Source of the DNA: Cornus controversa
Lineage: Eukaryota > Streptophyta > Magnoliopsida > Cornales > Cornaceae
Direction: 5' to 3'
Assembly: GCA_026545225.1 (NCBI GenBank)
Contig: CM048850.1
Location: 5,274,001 to 5,338,000 of the forward strand
Length of the DNA: 64,000 nucleotides
The notes below the pieces were generated by a model, which worked only from the letters and a program-made list of their open reading frames with translations, ran no database searches and was not told the DNA's origin. Of the stretch, positions 35,382-46,076 are shown one piece after another. The translations under genes and the position numbers were made by a program. Every line of letters starts with the position of its first letter. The stretch's first letter is position 1.

Positions 35382-36567
35382 CTTGTTGATCGAGTTGTAA
35401 TTTTTGTTTGATCTTGTGTGTCGATCTTCGGAGCTGAATGGAAGGTGTCTCGATACCGTGGATTTGATGAGGACATTACTTAGAACAGGTATGTGAGTGA
35501 GGACACTATGTTTCGAAGTTTGGTGGGCTTAGGACTTGGAAAATATGCTTTAAATGTTAAAATTGACTTTTTGCTAAGTCCCACCGATCCCCAAAAATGA
35601 GGACCGGTCCAAATTATCTCGGGAATTTTGATTTTGTACATGTTTGAAAAGTCCCACCCGTCCCCAATTTTTAGGACCGGTCTGACTTGGCTGACATGCG
35701 CAAAAATTTCCTTTTTGATCAGAATTGATTTCCTAGTCAACCAAAACTTCTCTAAAACTTTCCTTAGGTGTTTTAAACTTTTTTTCCAAGTAGACTAAGG
35801 ATTCTAAAGCTTATAAATATCTCTTTATGCTTCAATAAAAAAAAGAGAGATGAGGAAGTCAATGATTTAATATTCAGAGCCAGGAATATATTTTTGAGAG
35901 CTAAAAGAGAAATTTATGAGAGAAAATCTTCATTAATTTTTATTTTTGAGAGCACACACACACGGAGTGTTTAAGTTGTGATGTTCTTCTTCATATGATC
36001 AATAGAATCTTCAAGACATCATCAGTCTACAAAGGTTGATCAAGAGCAGCAGAGGTGGTTCCTTCAAACTACAAGATTTTATCTGAAGAGGAAGAGAAAC
36101 GATCACAACGAAAGGAACAAAATACTTACTGAGTATTGTTGTTCTTTCAGCTACCTTTCTATAAGGATTGTGACGTTAGCCGGAAGTCTACAGTAGTTGG
36201 ACATGTTATCGCAATCATAAGCCTGATGTGTTCCGCATCAGATCCTTGACAGAGTGAAGAGGGGTGTGAGTCTGGGACAGAGTCTGATGTAATTTGCTTC
36301 AAGATAGTGGATTGGTTTCTCTGGGGTTTCTACCTCACCCTTGTGGTTTTTCCCATCTTGGGTTTCCACGTAAAATTCTTGGTGTCATCTCTAACTTTTT
36401 CTTTCTTGCTTATTTTGTGATTGGTTTGGATGTTTAATTGATAATAATTATGGGTAATTAATCAATCATAAAAATTGGGCAAGATGACCTATTCACCCCC
36501 CTCTAGGTCTAAGGATTAGCATCTCACTCTAAATTAACTAAACTGCTTCTGCACTGCACAACTCACA
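35382..36567 (+). repeat. Copia-type LTR (SIRE/Maximus-like), approximate left edge
   Basis: It ends with CCTATTCACCCCCCTCTAGG about 70 bases before a Met-tRNA primer site, a hallmark of Ty1/copia LTRs, particularly the SIRE/Maximus group. The left edge is uncertain (TGTTGATCGAG near 35382 is a guess). It holds two inverted-repeat modules ending GGACCGGTC (35581-35610 and 35653-35683). No second LTR is in the window. Confidence 0.6.
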
Positions 36568-36569
36568 TT

Positions 36570-36581
36570 TGGTATTAGAGC
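36570..36581 (+). other. Primer binding site of the copia-type element
   Basis: TGGTATTAGAGC, one change from the initiator Met-tRNA site TGGTATCAGAGC, two bases after the LTR end ACTCACA. Confidence 0.75.
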
Positions 36582-36584
36582 GGG

Positions 36585-37025
36585 TTGCTCAATTCTGAGT
36601 TAGATTTTTTTGTTAATTTAGTTGTGAATTATATGATATCTCACATTGTGTCTTTTGATGATGAAATTGTCTTACCTCAATTTTCTGCTTCTTTAACTGA
36701 CATGCATCATGAGTGGTCTAAGTTGAAAAGGGACTATGAAAATTTGTTGGAAAAATTGAAACTTGCTGAACTTGATAGAGATATTTATAAATTGGAAGTT
36801 TCTGTTACCAATAAAAATTTAGAAGAACTTACATATGAAAAGATGAATTTTCTTGGTAAAGTTGAATTTCTAGAACAGAAAGTTAAACAGATTAAAGGGT
36901 TTCATAATTCACTTGAGCATAAGATTGATAACTTGAATTGTGAACTTGTTAAATCTAGTCAGTCTTTCCAGAAATTTAACTCTGACACTTGCAAATTTGG
37001 TAAGTTGGATTTTCTAAAAACTTGA
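36585..37025 (+). pseudogene. Copia-type gag fragment, coiled-coil part
   Basis: A 146-aa frame rich in Lys, Glu, Leu and Asn with heptad spacing (HHEWSKLKRDYENLLEKLKLAEL, NLEELTYEKMNFLGKVEFLEQKV). This resembles the long coiled-coil tail of SIRE-type gag proteins that precedes integrase. It starts straight after the primer site, so the N-terminal gag domain is missing. The frame ends at a stop and similar sequence goes on to about 37129, where a C/D-family LTR fragment begins. No zinc knuckle, protease or pol follows. Assignment rests on context and composition only. Confidence 0.5.
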
Positions 37026-37129
37026 GTAACAAAGAAAAATTGGTTTCAACTTCAAAGGAATTTTCATTTTTAAAATCAAAAGATATTTTTGTGAAAGTTG
37101 AGACTAAGTCTTCTATTATTACTCATGCT

Positions 37130-38602
37130 CTTAATTTATGTATTTTATTCTCTTAGTGATAGATTTTTTTGTGATTTTACTTCGTTTTAGTGTTTTCTAT
37201 ATTTTCAGAACCTTAATAATTATTTCAGTTAAAATCATGATTTTGGGCTTTTAAAGATGACATGCAAGAGGGTTAGATGAAGCCTACATCAAAGGGATCG
37301 ATTCAACTAATTATTTTAATTCAAATTAGCCCAAGGAAGAGGTCCAAGAGAATTACAGCTGCTTAAGAAAGTTTCGGGCCTGAAGCCCAATTCTACACTT
37401 AATATAGTTTTAATCCCATTTTGGAAAATAGACCATAAGTGTTATTTCCGGGCCTCAAATCTACTTAATTTTTTCATGGGTTGAATGAAATTTGAGTCTG
37501 CACACTTTTCTATTTCACAAAAATTCCGTGAATCGAACTTCTAGTGGGTCAAAAGTTGGGCCGAATGTCAGTAGGAAAAACCCACCTGATTAGTGTTGCG
37601 GGAAAACCTAATTAATTCCTAATTGGATTAGGACTTTGGTGTATTCTCTTGGGGCATAAAGTAACGGATTGAAGGCTATTTTGAGGGAGTTTTAGAGAAC
37701 TTAGAGAGCCTTTGGACATAATTTAAGACATACTTTACAGAGCTTTCGAGTGAAGAACCATTGGAAAATGAAGTCTTATGCAAAATTTATGAAGATGATG
37801 GATTCTTCCTCAACCGTTGAAGCTTTTTCTTTTACCATGAGCGGTTAGTTCATCTATTAGGATTTCGATGTAGCTCTAACAAAGTATCAATGGTTTGATT
37901 GTTTTAATTATTGGGGACCTTTATATACATGCATAGATTGTGTAATTTAGAGGATTCTTATTATAGAATTGATCAATAAAAGTCTTATAAATTCAGTTTC
38001 AATAATTTCTTATCTTGTCTTAGATACTTGATTGTTGTTATTGAACTCAATCTCTCTTATTTTTTGTGATTATGAGAGTGATTATTACACAATGGTAATC
38101 ACTGAATATATCATTATACACTTTGATGGAGTATGTCTAGAGAAGATGGACCATATTGCACCTTAGAGTAGAGTAGTTAGGCAGATGGCCCATGCCAATC
38201 GAAGATAGTCCATGACTTAGCCATAATCATATGTCATCTTTTTTACAGATGAAGGTGAGCTTGTAGCCCCCGACACCACTTATGTATGGTATAATCCCCC
38301 ATAGTAATTCAATTGAGCATTGATTGTGGAGTTAGTGGTGAAGTCAATTACCCTAGATTTATCTCATATTATCTTCACTCTCTATTTCCTTTGTTTTATT
38401 TTATTTTGCTTTTTAATTAGTTTAAATATAAAAATCAGATTTCTTCTCTTTCTAAATTTAATTAGAATTAATTCCGTATTCTAACTCATTCAAACCATAA
38501 TCCCTGAGGTTCGACACCCTTTTCGATAGCCCTATTCTACAAGAAATTCATTCTATTGCGAAATGTGGTAAGTTTAATTGAGACGCACTCACACACGAAT
38601 CA
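37130..38602 (+). repeat. C/D-family LTR, 5'-truncated
   Basis: Matches the LTRs of C and D from CTCTTAATTTATGTATTTTATTCTC to the end CACACACGAATCA, but the first 30 or so bases (TGATAGGCGTTG...) are absent. It is more diverged from the LTRs of D than those are from each other. There is no primer site after it and no duplication can be recognised. Confidence 0.82.
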
Positions 38603-39618
38603 TGTTCCACACAATGAAATGCATTTTATCAAATTAATGCACTTTCTTTCTCAAATCAAATATGTCACAATGTTATTTCACTTACCTCATGAAAATCATC
38701 ATATTTATGCATTTTTCAAGAAAGTCATATCTTTCATGCATCATTCTATATAGAAACTCAGATTTATACATTTTCATCAAATGAACACAATTTCAACCAT
38801 TAGCATATATAGTCTCAATATCACATATGTAACACATATGAGCCCTAACTGGCATGTTAGACATATACATATGTATAAATCACATTTATATATATACATA
38901 CATATACACAAAACCCTAAACTCAAGAAATCTCAACTTATCTTTTATGTCACAAATACGTGACCTATAGAATCAAAGTAAAGATGAGTCTGGCATCCCTA
39001 CTTGAAATCCTATACTTTGAATCCAACTTTGAGAAATTTCAGATTTCTCAACTTTATAAAATGGAGAGTTTGATCCGTTCATACCGAAACCCTCAACGCC
39101 CAAAATACACTTTCCTTCTTCGGGATCTTACAAATCACACCTCAAGTGACCTAAAATTTAGAAAGAAGGGAGAGAGATGAAGTGGGATAGGTAGAGGGGG
39201 AAGGAGATCTATAAATATAAAATATTTTAGACCTAATTGATATTTATATCACTCCTAGTGGTGCAAAAAGATCATTTTGCCCTCAAGCCACTTAACGTAC
39301 CTTCCCGACCTCCGTTTTTGATTTCAAAGACTCTATTGGTCTCAAAATCACTCCCTTAACACTCTAAACATTTATTTTAGTTCATAACCAAAAATAAAAT
39401 TTCTCAAATTTTTTGGACCCACTTAACCTCATCCCGGGGCTCCTATTGATCAAAAAGTTAAACTTTTTTAAAAGTTTCCAAAATTTTCGAAAACCATACT
39501 GAAACTCTTTAAATATGTTTTTCACATTCAAAACATGTTAAATATCGTTTAAAATGCATTTATAGCAATAAATGACAAAAAATTAAAAAATCGGACAAAA
39601 TTGGGCACGATCTCTACA
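38603..39618 (-). repeat. Chromovirus-like LTR remnant, minus strand
   Basis: Resembles the upstream half of the LTR of G: GCCACTTAACGTACCTTCCCG (about 39286) matches G near 28706, and the edge GGGCACGATCTCTACA (39603-39618) matches the edge of G at 29030-29045. The other half is missing, replaced by the C/D-family LTR. The frames at 38556-39180 have no recognisable domain. Confidence 0.7.
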
Positions 39619-40634
39619 TTGCTCATATAATTGGTGGTTATTTTATTTTTTTCTTCCTTTATTAGATTCTTTGAAATCATAAATGTTCATGATGTACTTG
39701 ATATTTGTTTAATTGTGTATAAGTTTTTTTATTGTTGTGATTGAACTTCTGTTAGATTAAATTAATGTGCTAAGTAGGTTAGGTCTTTTGTTTTAATTTA
39801 ATAGGTTAGTTGTAGAGGCATGTAAAGATTTTTAGGGACCATGTTAGGATTCCCAATACCTAATAAGGTATCTAGGGAGGCATGTAAGGATTTCCAGGGG
39901 GCATGTCATGATTGCCAATACCTAATAAGGTATTTAATGATAGTATAGGAGGCATGTAAGGATTTCCTAGGACTAATAGGGTATTATATTTTTGTGCCTT
40001 TGGTTTTGAACTGAGATAATAGGTTCTAAATTTGTGTGATATGGGTTGAATTGGGATGGTATATATGTACAAGACGACGTCTATTTTGGAGACATGAGAT
40101 AAATAAGGAAATGATTTGTATGTACTTGTATATACTCATTGTCCCTTATATAGAGGGTATGTTTACCAGTTCTCTGATTGGGTTGTAGTAGAAAGAAGTT
40201 GCACGTGGGCTTAATCCACTTTGTTGAAATTTTAGGTCCGAGGCCGATTCCACCGCGCAGATAGAGTTTTGGGTTGGTTGATTGTGGCAGGCATCTCCTC
40301 TCATCAGTTTTCAAAGTAGGAATCTATTCTTTTCTTCATGTTCAGCTTTTGAACTCAATTGGGATGTTGGTTATTCGGTTATTTAATTTATAGTAATAAT
40401 TCTTGTTCTTTTGTGGTCAAGGGGTCCTTGGGTTACAGGACTTCCAAGTTGTATTGCCAGACACGTACTTTATTTATTTAACATTTTTACTTCAGAAGGA
40501 CTTTCTATTCCGTTTTAAAATTTGTTTCATTCTATCTTTGTATTCTATGCTTGTTTGCTATTAGTTGTAAGTATCCCTAAATTTTATGTATGAGATTGGC
40601 CACTTCATGCGTGAAATTTTTAGGGGGTATTTCA
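39619..40634 (+). repeat. Probable LTR of degenerate chromovirus I
   Basis: Noncoding kilobase that ends ...GGGGGTATTTCA just before a degenerate Met-tRNA primer site and a chromovirus-type gag. The left edge is not certain. It contains a direct repeat at 39817-39990, built from GGCATGTAAGGATTTC and CCAATACCTAATAAGGTAT units in two to three copies. Confidence 0.5.
39817..39990. repeat. Tandem direct repeat in LTR I
   Basis: GAGGCATGTAA(A/G)GATTT appears at about 39817, 39879 and 39951, and CCAATACCTAATAAGGTAT at about 39853 and 39915. The period is about 62-72 bases, imperfect. Confidence 0.7.
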
Positions 40635-40636
40635 GT

Positions 40637-40648
40637 TGGCATTAGAGC
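40637..40648 (+). other. Degenerate primer binding site of I
   Basis: TGGCATTAGAGC, two changes from the initiator Met-tRNA site, placed between the LTR-like sequence and the gag of I. Confidence 0.6.
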
Positions 40649-40786
40649 ATTCCAAGTTCAAGTATTCTCAGGTCCTTAGGGTCTATCGTATGGTATCTTC
40701 TGCATTGCGTATTATGATAAATAGAATCTAAGTATAGGGATCATTGTACTCTATAGGTCTTAGTCTATTATTGGGGTATCATTTAG

Positions 40787-41879
40787 ATGGCACCCCACTG
40801 GAGGAGGAATGGGAACCACAACTAGGGTCAGGACAATGTTCAGGGTGGAAATGCTGAACTTCCTCCCAATTTGGTAGCCATTATCGCTCAGGGTGTAGCT
40901 ATAGGAATGGCGACTACTCTTCAGAATTAGCAGCCATACAGATGGCGCATGTTCCATTATTAGTGGAGCAACCTAATAGTTGGGAGAGGATTTGGAATTC
41001 TTTCATAAGAGGGAGTTCTTAGACTTATAACAGAAGGACAGGACAGTCGTAGGGTATGAGTCGGAGTCCACCAATTTATCTTTGTTTGCACCTAAGGAGG
41101 TGAACACTGAAGAGAAGTGGATGAGCTATTTTATGAATGGCTTGATTTGGCCTACTCGATTGGTGGTCGATGCTGCATTGCAGCACTGTTAGATAAGGAG
41201 GGATTACAGGAAAGGATAAGGGGAGAAATGAAATGATAGATACTCTACTAGTCAGATAGTGGAAAAGAAAATAGAAATAGCAGGGCAATCTGTTCTATAG
41301 ATGCACTATTGGAGGGTCTACAACGTTATGCCATATGATGTGTAGGCTGCTCAGGCGATCGAGGGTAGGGTTGTGATAAATGGTAACTTGGGTTGTGTTT
41401 TTATTTGATACTAGTGCATTTAATTTTGTGTCTCAGTTGTTTGTTAGGATATATAGTATACTTACTCAGTCGTGTAGTTTTCCACTTACTATAGCTACAC
41501 CATTGGGGGTTAGTACGGTTCTATGGAAACATGATAGATAGGTCCCTATAGATATTGGCAGACTTAGTTTCTTAGCAGACTTATTGATATTGGATATGCA
41601 TTCTTATGATGTCATACTCGGGATGGATTGGTTATCACATTACCATGCTCAGGTTAATTGCCATGATAAGGTAATTTGTTTTTGCCATACCAGTTTAGGA
41701 GATGTGTTTGATTGTTATGCCAGAATCAAATAGAGGGTCTAGTATGCACCTATTCTTTATAGTTTCTGGAAGGAACTACAGTATCTTTAGATTCTATTCT
41801 AGTCGTACGATAGTTTCAGGATGTGTTTTAGGAGATCCCAGGGTTACCATCGAGTTGTGAGATAGACTTCGTAATAGTT
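40787..41879 (+). pseudogene. Chromovirus I gag and protease, heavily degenerate
   Basis: ATG at 40787 reads MAPHWRRNGNHN then a stop. GNAELPPNLVAIIAQGVA follows, and a gag-like region to about 41300 with many stops. Protease traces: VFLFDTSAFNFVSQLF (about 41395-41445, the active-site Gly replaced by Ser) and [19 protein letters not shown] (about 41605-41660), the usual second protease block of plant chromoviruses. It is cut at 41879 by the LTR of D. No zinc knuckle, RT or integrase remains. Confidence 0.75.
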
Positions 41880-43316
41880 TGATAGGCGTTGAATGTTACG
41901 CATTCTAGCCTCTTAACTTATGTATTTTATTCTCTTAGTGATAGATTATTTTGTGATTTTACTTTATTTTAGTGTTTTCTATATTTTCAGGGCCTTAATG
42001 ATTATTTCAGTTAAAACCGTGATTTTGGGCTTTTAAAGATGACATGCAAGATGGTTGGATGAAGCCTACATCAAAGGGATCCATTGAACTCCATATTTTA
42101 ACTCAACTCAGCCCAAGGAAGAGGTCCAAGAGAATTACAACTGCTTAAGAAGGTTTCGGGCCTGAAGCCCAAATCTGCGCATAATACAGTCTTAATCCCA
42201 TTTTGGAAAACGGACCAGACGTCTTATTTCCGAGCCTCAAATCGACATAATTCTCACATAAGGTTGAACAAAATTTGATTCTGCACACTTTTGTATTTCA
42301 CAAAAATTCCGTAAATCGGACTTCTAGTGGGTCAAAAGTTGGGCCGAAGTCAGCAGGAAAAACCCACCTGATTAGTGCTGCGGGAAAACCTAATTAATTC
42401 CTAATTGGATTAGGACTTTGATGTATTCTCTTGACTATTTAAAGTGACAAATTGGGGCTGTATTGAGGAGGCTTGGCAGCAGCTTTGAAGAGCTTTTGGG
42501 AATGGAGAATCATTGGAGAACAAGGCGTATCATGAGCGGCTAGTTCAGCCACCAGGGTTTTGATGGAGCCCTAACTAAACATCACTGGTTTGATTGTTCT
42601 AATTATTGGGCATTTTTGTATTCATTCATAGATTGTGTAATTTAGAGGATTCTTCTTATAGAATTGAGCAATAAAAGTCTTATAAATTCAGTTTCAATGA
42701 TTTCTTATCTTGTCTTAAATATTTGATTGTTGTTATTGAACTCGTCCCTCTTATTTTCTGTGATCATGAGAGTGATTATTACACAATGGTTTTCATTGAA
42801 TATATTATTAAAAGCTTTGATGGATTATGCCTAGAGAAGATGAACCATACTGCACCCTAGATTAGAGTAGTTAGGCAGATGGCCCATGCCAATCGAAGAT
42901 AGTCCATGACTTAGCCTTAATTATATGTTATCTTCTTGACGGATGAAGGTGAGCTTGTAGCCACCGACACCACTTATGCATGATATGATGCCCCATAGTT
43001 AGTTCAATTGACCATTGATTGTGAAGTTAGTGGTGAAATCAATTACCCTAGACTTATCTTATATTCTCTACACTCTTTAGTTTTTCTTGCTTTTGTTCAA
43101 TTGCTTCATTAGATAATTTAGATATAAAATTCAGCAACTTATCTCTTTTAAATTTAATTAGAATTAATTCTGTATATCCAACTCAGTCAGACCATAGTCC
43201 TTGAGGTTCGACACCCCTTCCTTTCGATAGCCCTATTCTGCAAGGAATTCGTTCTATTGCGAAGTGTGATAATTTTTAATTGATATACTTTTTGAGTCAC
43301 ACTCACACACAAATCA
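41880..43316 (+). repeat. 5' LTR of D
   Basis: 1437 bases, TGATAGGCGTTGAATG...CACACAAATCA. Homologous to both LTRs of C, the solo LTR at 33830 and the fragment at 37130, and closest to 60963-62399. Confidence 0.95.
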
Positions 43317-43321
43317 ATTTT

Positions 43322-43339
43322 TGGCGCCGTAGCCGGGGA
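43322..43339 (+). other. Primer binding site of D
   Basis: TGGCGCCGTAGCCGGGGA, one change (T to A) from the tRNA-Asp site. The same change is in copy E at 62405-62422, so it belongs to this subfamily. 43340-43615 is a T-rich leader with ATTTT repeats and no gene. Confidence 0.88.
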
Positions 43340-43615
43340 CTGTCTATTTGATTGTTTGGATTTTTAGAATTAGTTCTAGTTGAGTTTTTAGTTTAGGAAT
43401 TTTTTTTTTATTTTTTGTATTTTGCTTTTATTTTATTTTATTATTATTTTTTTAGTACTAATTTGTCTTGTTTTATTTTATTTTATTTTATTTTATTTTT
43501 TTTAGTTTAGAATTTTTATTTTTGCTACTAATCTAATTTATTATTTTTTTATTTTTCTTTTCCGGTACTTCAATCACTATACCATTGAGCGAAAAAGGAA
43601 GATATTATTGACATC

Positions 43616-45451
43616 ATGGATGGTGTGCCTGGTAATAATGAGGCCACCAATATTGTGCCTAATGCTGTTATAGAAAAAACGAGATTGATCAGAGACTACT
43701 ATGTCCCAAAGACTTATAATTCACCGGCTGATTTTCAATTGCCTAATGTCACTGCACAGAACTATGAGATCAAGCCCCGTATCATTCATATGTTGCCATC
43801 CTATTTTGGGTTGACTCATGAGGATCCGTACAAGCACTTGGATGAATTTTTAGAAGTTTGCTCATTAACGAAAATTCATAACTTCTCAGAAGATGCTTTT
43901 CGGATGCAACTTTTTCCATTCTCTTTGAAGGAAAAGGCCAAATATTGGTTCAGATCTCTACCGGCGAGCTCTATCACTACATGGACTCAAATGCAAAGTG
44001 AGTTCTTGAAGAAATATTTTCCGATAGGGAGGACCAATCAATTCAGACGAGCTATCACTGCTTTCTCTCAATTTGAGGGAGAACAATTTTTTGAGGCATG
44101 GGAGAGATTCAAGGACCTTCTTAGGAAGTGTCCTCATCACCAAGTTCCAAAGTGGCAGTTAGTGCAATGTTTCTATGAGGGACTGACAGAAGGAAACAGA
44201 CAGATGGTAGATGCATCATGTGGGGGCACTTTTATGTTAAAAAGTGAAGATGAAGCATGGACTTTGTTCAAGAATCTCAGTGACAATTCTTTACAATATG
44301 TGTCTTCATCTCGTTCAAGCAGACCAACCCATTCAAGGAAGGCAGATGATATTTTTGAGATTGGTTCTGCAGATGCTATGTCTACCATTGTGGATGCTGT
44401 GTCACAGAGAGTGGTGCAACTCATGGCGGCTGGTCAAGCTCCTAATCAATCTTTATATCCTTATATTTTTGAGCCATGTGATTTTTGCTCGAGTCCTATG
44501 CACCATGTCAATAATTGTCCTTCACTTGGGCAATTTTTTAATCTTCCACAAGAGCAAGGGGCAGCAATTCAGCCCACTTTTCAGCCTCAGAATTATGTGC
44601 CTTCACAATCATATCAAGAACAAGTTCTTATGGCACAAAGAATTTCTGTTATTGAAGACAAGATGGCGATTGTTCTAGCAAAACTTGAGAAGCTTGACTC
44701 TATTGTAGAGATAGTGCAAGCAACTACAACAACAGTTCAATCCACTGCTCAATTGGTTCATTCTCACTCTCAATCGATTGCCAAACTGGAATCTCAGTTT
44801 GGACAACTTGTCAATGCCGTGAGTAGAAGAGAAGAGGGGAAACTACCAAGCCAACCAGTTGCCAACCCAAGAGGGGTTCATGTCCTTAACAATATTTCTT
44901 CTTCAAGCAACCCACACCATGAACAATTTCAAGCCATCACCACTCTTAGAAGTGAGAAATTAAATGATAAAAGGGTGGGAGAGAATGAAGAAGAAGAAGA
45001 AGTGTTCAAGAGTCCTAATGCTGAAATTTCTCATGAGCCTAAGATGAAATTGAATATTTTTAATGCCATTCAACATCCTCAAGATGAGAGTGATTGTTTC
45101 TTCATGGATGACTTAAATGATTATGTTGAAGAAGTTGATCCGGTTGCTCTATCACATGATGTTGAGAAGTCCATTGAGGGGGTGAATGATTTACTTGATG
45201 TAGTGGCCATGAAAAATACTCCACCTTGGAGGATTCTGATTGAGCCATTGCCTATTCTTTCTAGCACTCCTTCGATGCCATCATTAGAGTCTCCTCCATG
45301 GGTAAAATTGAAACATGTTCCGTCAAGGCAGAGAGACGTGATTTTCAAAGCCAATGAGACCATTCCGGTCACTTTGAGTTCGACACAAGGAGGTGAGGAT
45401 CATATAGGAGGGACAAAGTTAAATCTCCTCAAGAGATGTGGCATTGGGTGA
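43616..45451 (+). CDS. Gag-only protein of D, intact ORF
   Basis: 611 aa. The N-terminal MDGVPGNNEATNIVPNAVIE leads to a capsid-like region (about 50-230: IIHMLPSYFGL, HNFSEDAFRMQLFPF, YWFRSLPASS). A complete CCHC knuckle is at C288-C291-H296-C301, then a helical linker with QSIAKLESQFGQLVNAV (about 386-402). Near residue 475 the frame jumps from ...SHEPK to MKLNIFNAIQHP, skipping the whole protease that C has at this point (C residues about 484-695) while staying in frame. It ends ...LLKRCGIG like C. The product could form particles or bind RNA but cannot cleave itself or copy its genome. The start aligns with Met19 of the C ORF. Confidence 0.92.
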   Translation: MDGVPGNNEATNIVPNAVIEKTRLIRDYYVPKTYNSPADFQLPNVTAQNYEIKPRIIHMLPSYFGLTHEDPYKHLDEFLEVCSLTKIHNFSEDAFRMQLFPFSLKEKAKYWFRSLPASSITTWTQMQSEFLKKYFPIGRTNQFRRAITAFSQFEGEQFFEAWERFKDLLRKCPHHQVPKWQLVQCFYEGLTEGNRQMVDASCGGTFMLKSEDEAWTLFKNLSDNSLQYVSSSRSSRPTHSRKADDIFEIGSADAMSTIVDAVSQRVVQLMAAGQAPNQSLYPYIFEPCDFCSSPMHHVNNCPSLGQFFNLPQEQGAAIQPTFQPQNYVPSQSYQEQVLMAQRISVIEDKMAIVLAKLEKLDSIVEIVQATTTTVQSTAQLVHSHSQSIAKLESQFGQLVNAVSRREEGKLPSQPVANPRGVHVLNNISSSSNPHHEQFQAITTLRSEKLNDKRVGENEEEEEVFKSPNAEISHEPKMKLNIFNAIQHPQDESDCFFMDDLNDYVEEVDPVALSHDVEKSIEGVNDLLDVVAMKNTPPWRILIEPLPILSSTPSMPSLESPPWVKLKHVPSRQRDVIFKANETIPVTLSSTQGGEDHIGGTKLNLLKRCGIG

Positions 45452-46071
45452 ACTTTCAATTGAAGTCGATGACCGTCACCTACGGACGTTAAATTGTAGG
45501 ATTTGTATATATTTCTATCCTTTAATTTCTTTAGTTTTCTTTTATTTTTATTTTTATTTTAATTTTTTAATTTTTAGTTTATGTTTTTCTTTATTTTTCT
45601 TCCATTATTAGGTGTGTTTTAATGTTTTTTCTTTGAGTTTTTGATGTATAAGTTGCTTCCGGGGGATGTCAAGAGGTGTACTGAGGTATTTGGACTCAAA
45701 ATAGGTGAAAAAGAGAGGTCTCAGTCGACCTTGGGCGATGCAAAAATACCTTTCCCAGTCGACCCTTGGCGATAGAGACTCAACAGGCTCCAGCAGGGGG
45801 GATCGATCGCCCCTTTGAAGGGGGATCGATCGCCCCCATTATTTGGCCAAGACAGGAGGCAACCAGCTGGGCGATCGATCGCCCAGCCCTGGGGGGATCG
45901 ATCGCCCCAGCCCCTGAAGGCCCAATTTGACCTATTTTGCTATTTTTGCTCCCTCATGATGCCTTTTATGCTCCCACTTGAAAATGCATCACTTCGGTGA
46001 CTCTTTGTGCCTCCCAAACATCAAAATACACTCTAGAAATCTTTCATAACACTACTTGATCATCATCATTC
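45452..46071 (+). other. Post-gag untranslated region of D with palindromes
   Basis: Starts with sequence matching the region after the pol stop of H (CACCTACGGACGTTAAATTGTAGG). Palindromes at 45796-45918 include the perfect 20-base CTGGGCGATCGATCGCCCAG (45867-45886) and two or three GGGGGATCGATCGCCCC copies. It is interrupted by F at 46077. Confidence 0.8.
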
Positions 46072-46076
46072 ATCAC
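46072..46076. other. Target-site duplication of F, left copy (ATCAC)
   Basis: ATCAC, repeated at 59127-59131. It proves that F inserted into D after D was in place. Confidence 0.95.

Noticed and set aside
38556-39180. Three consecutive small frames, possibly a split host gene
   Set aside because: The stretch aligns with the noncoding LTR of G on the opposite strand, and the first frame starts inside the C/D-family LTR.
40081-40314. 77-aa minus-strand frame next to chromovirus I
   Set aside because: Lies in the probable LTR of I, shows no domain, and reads against the element.
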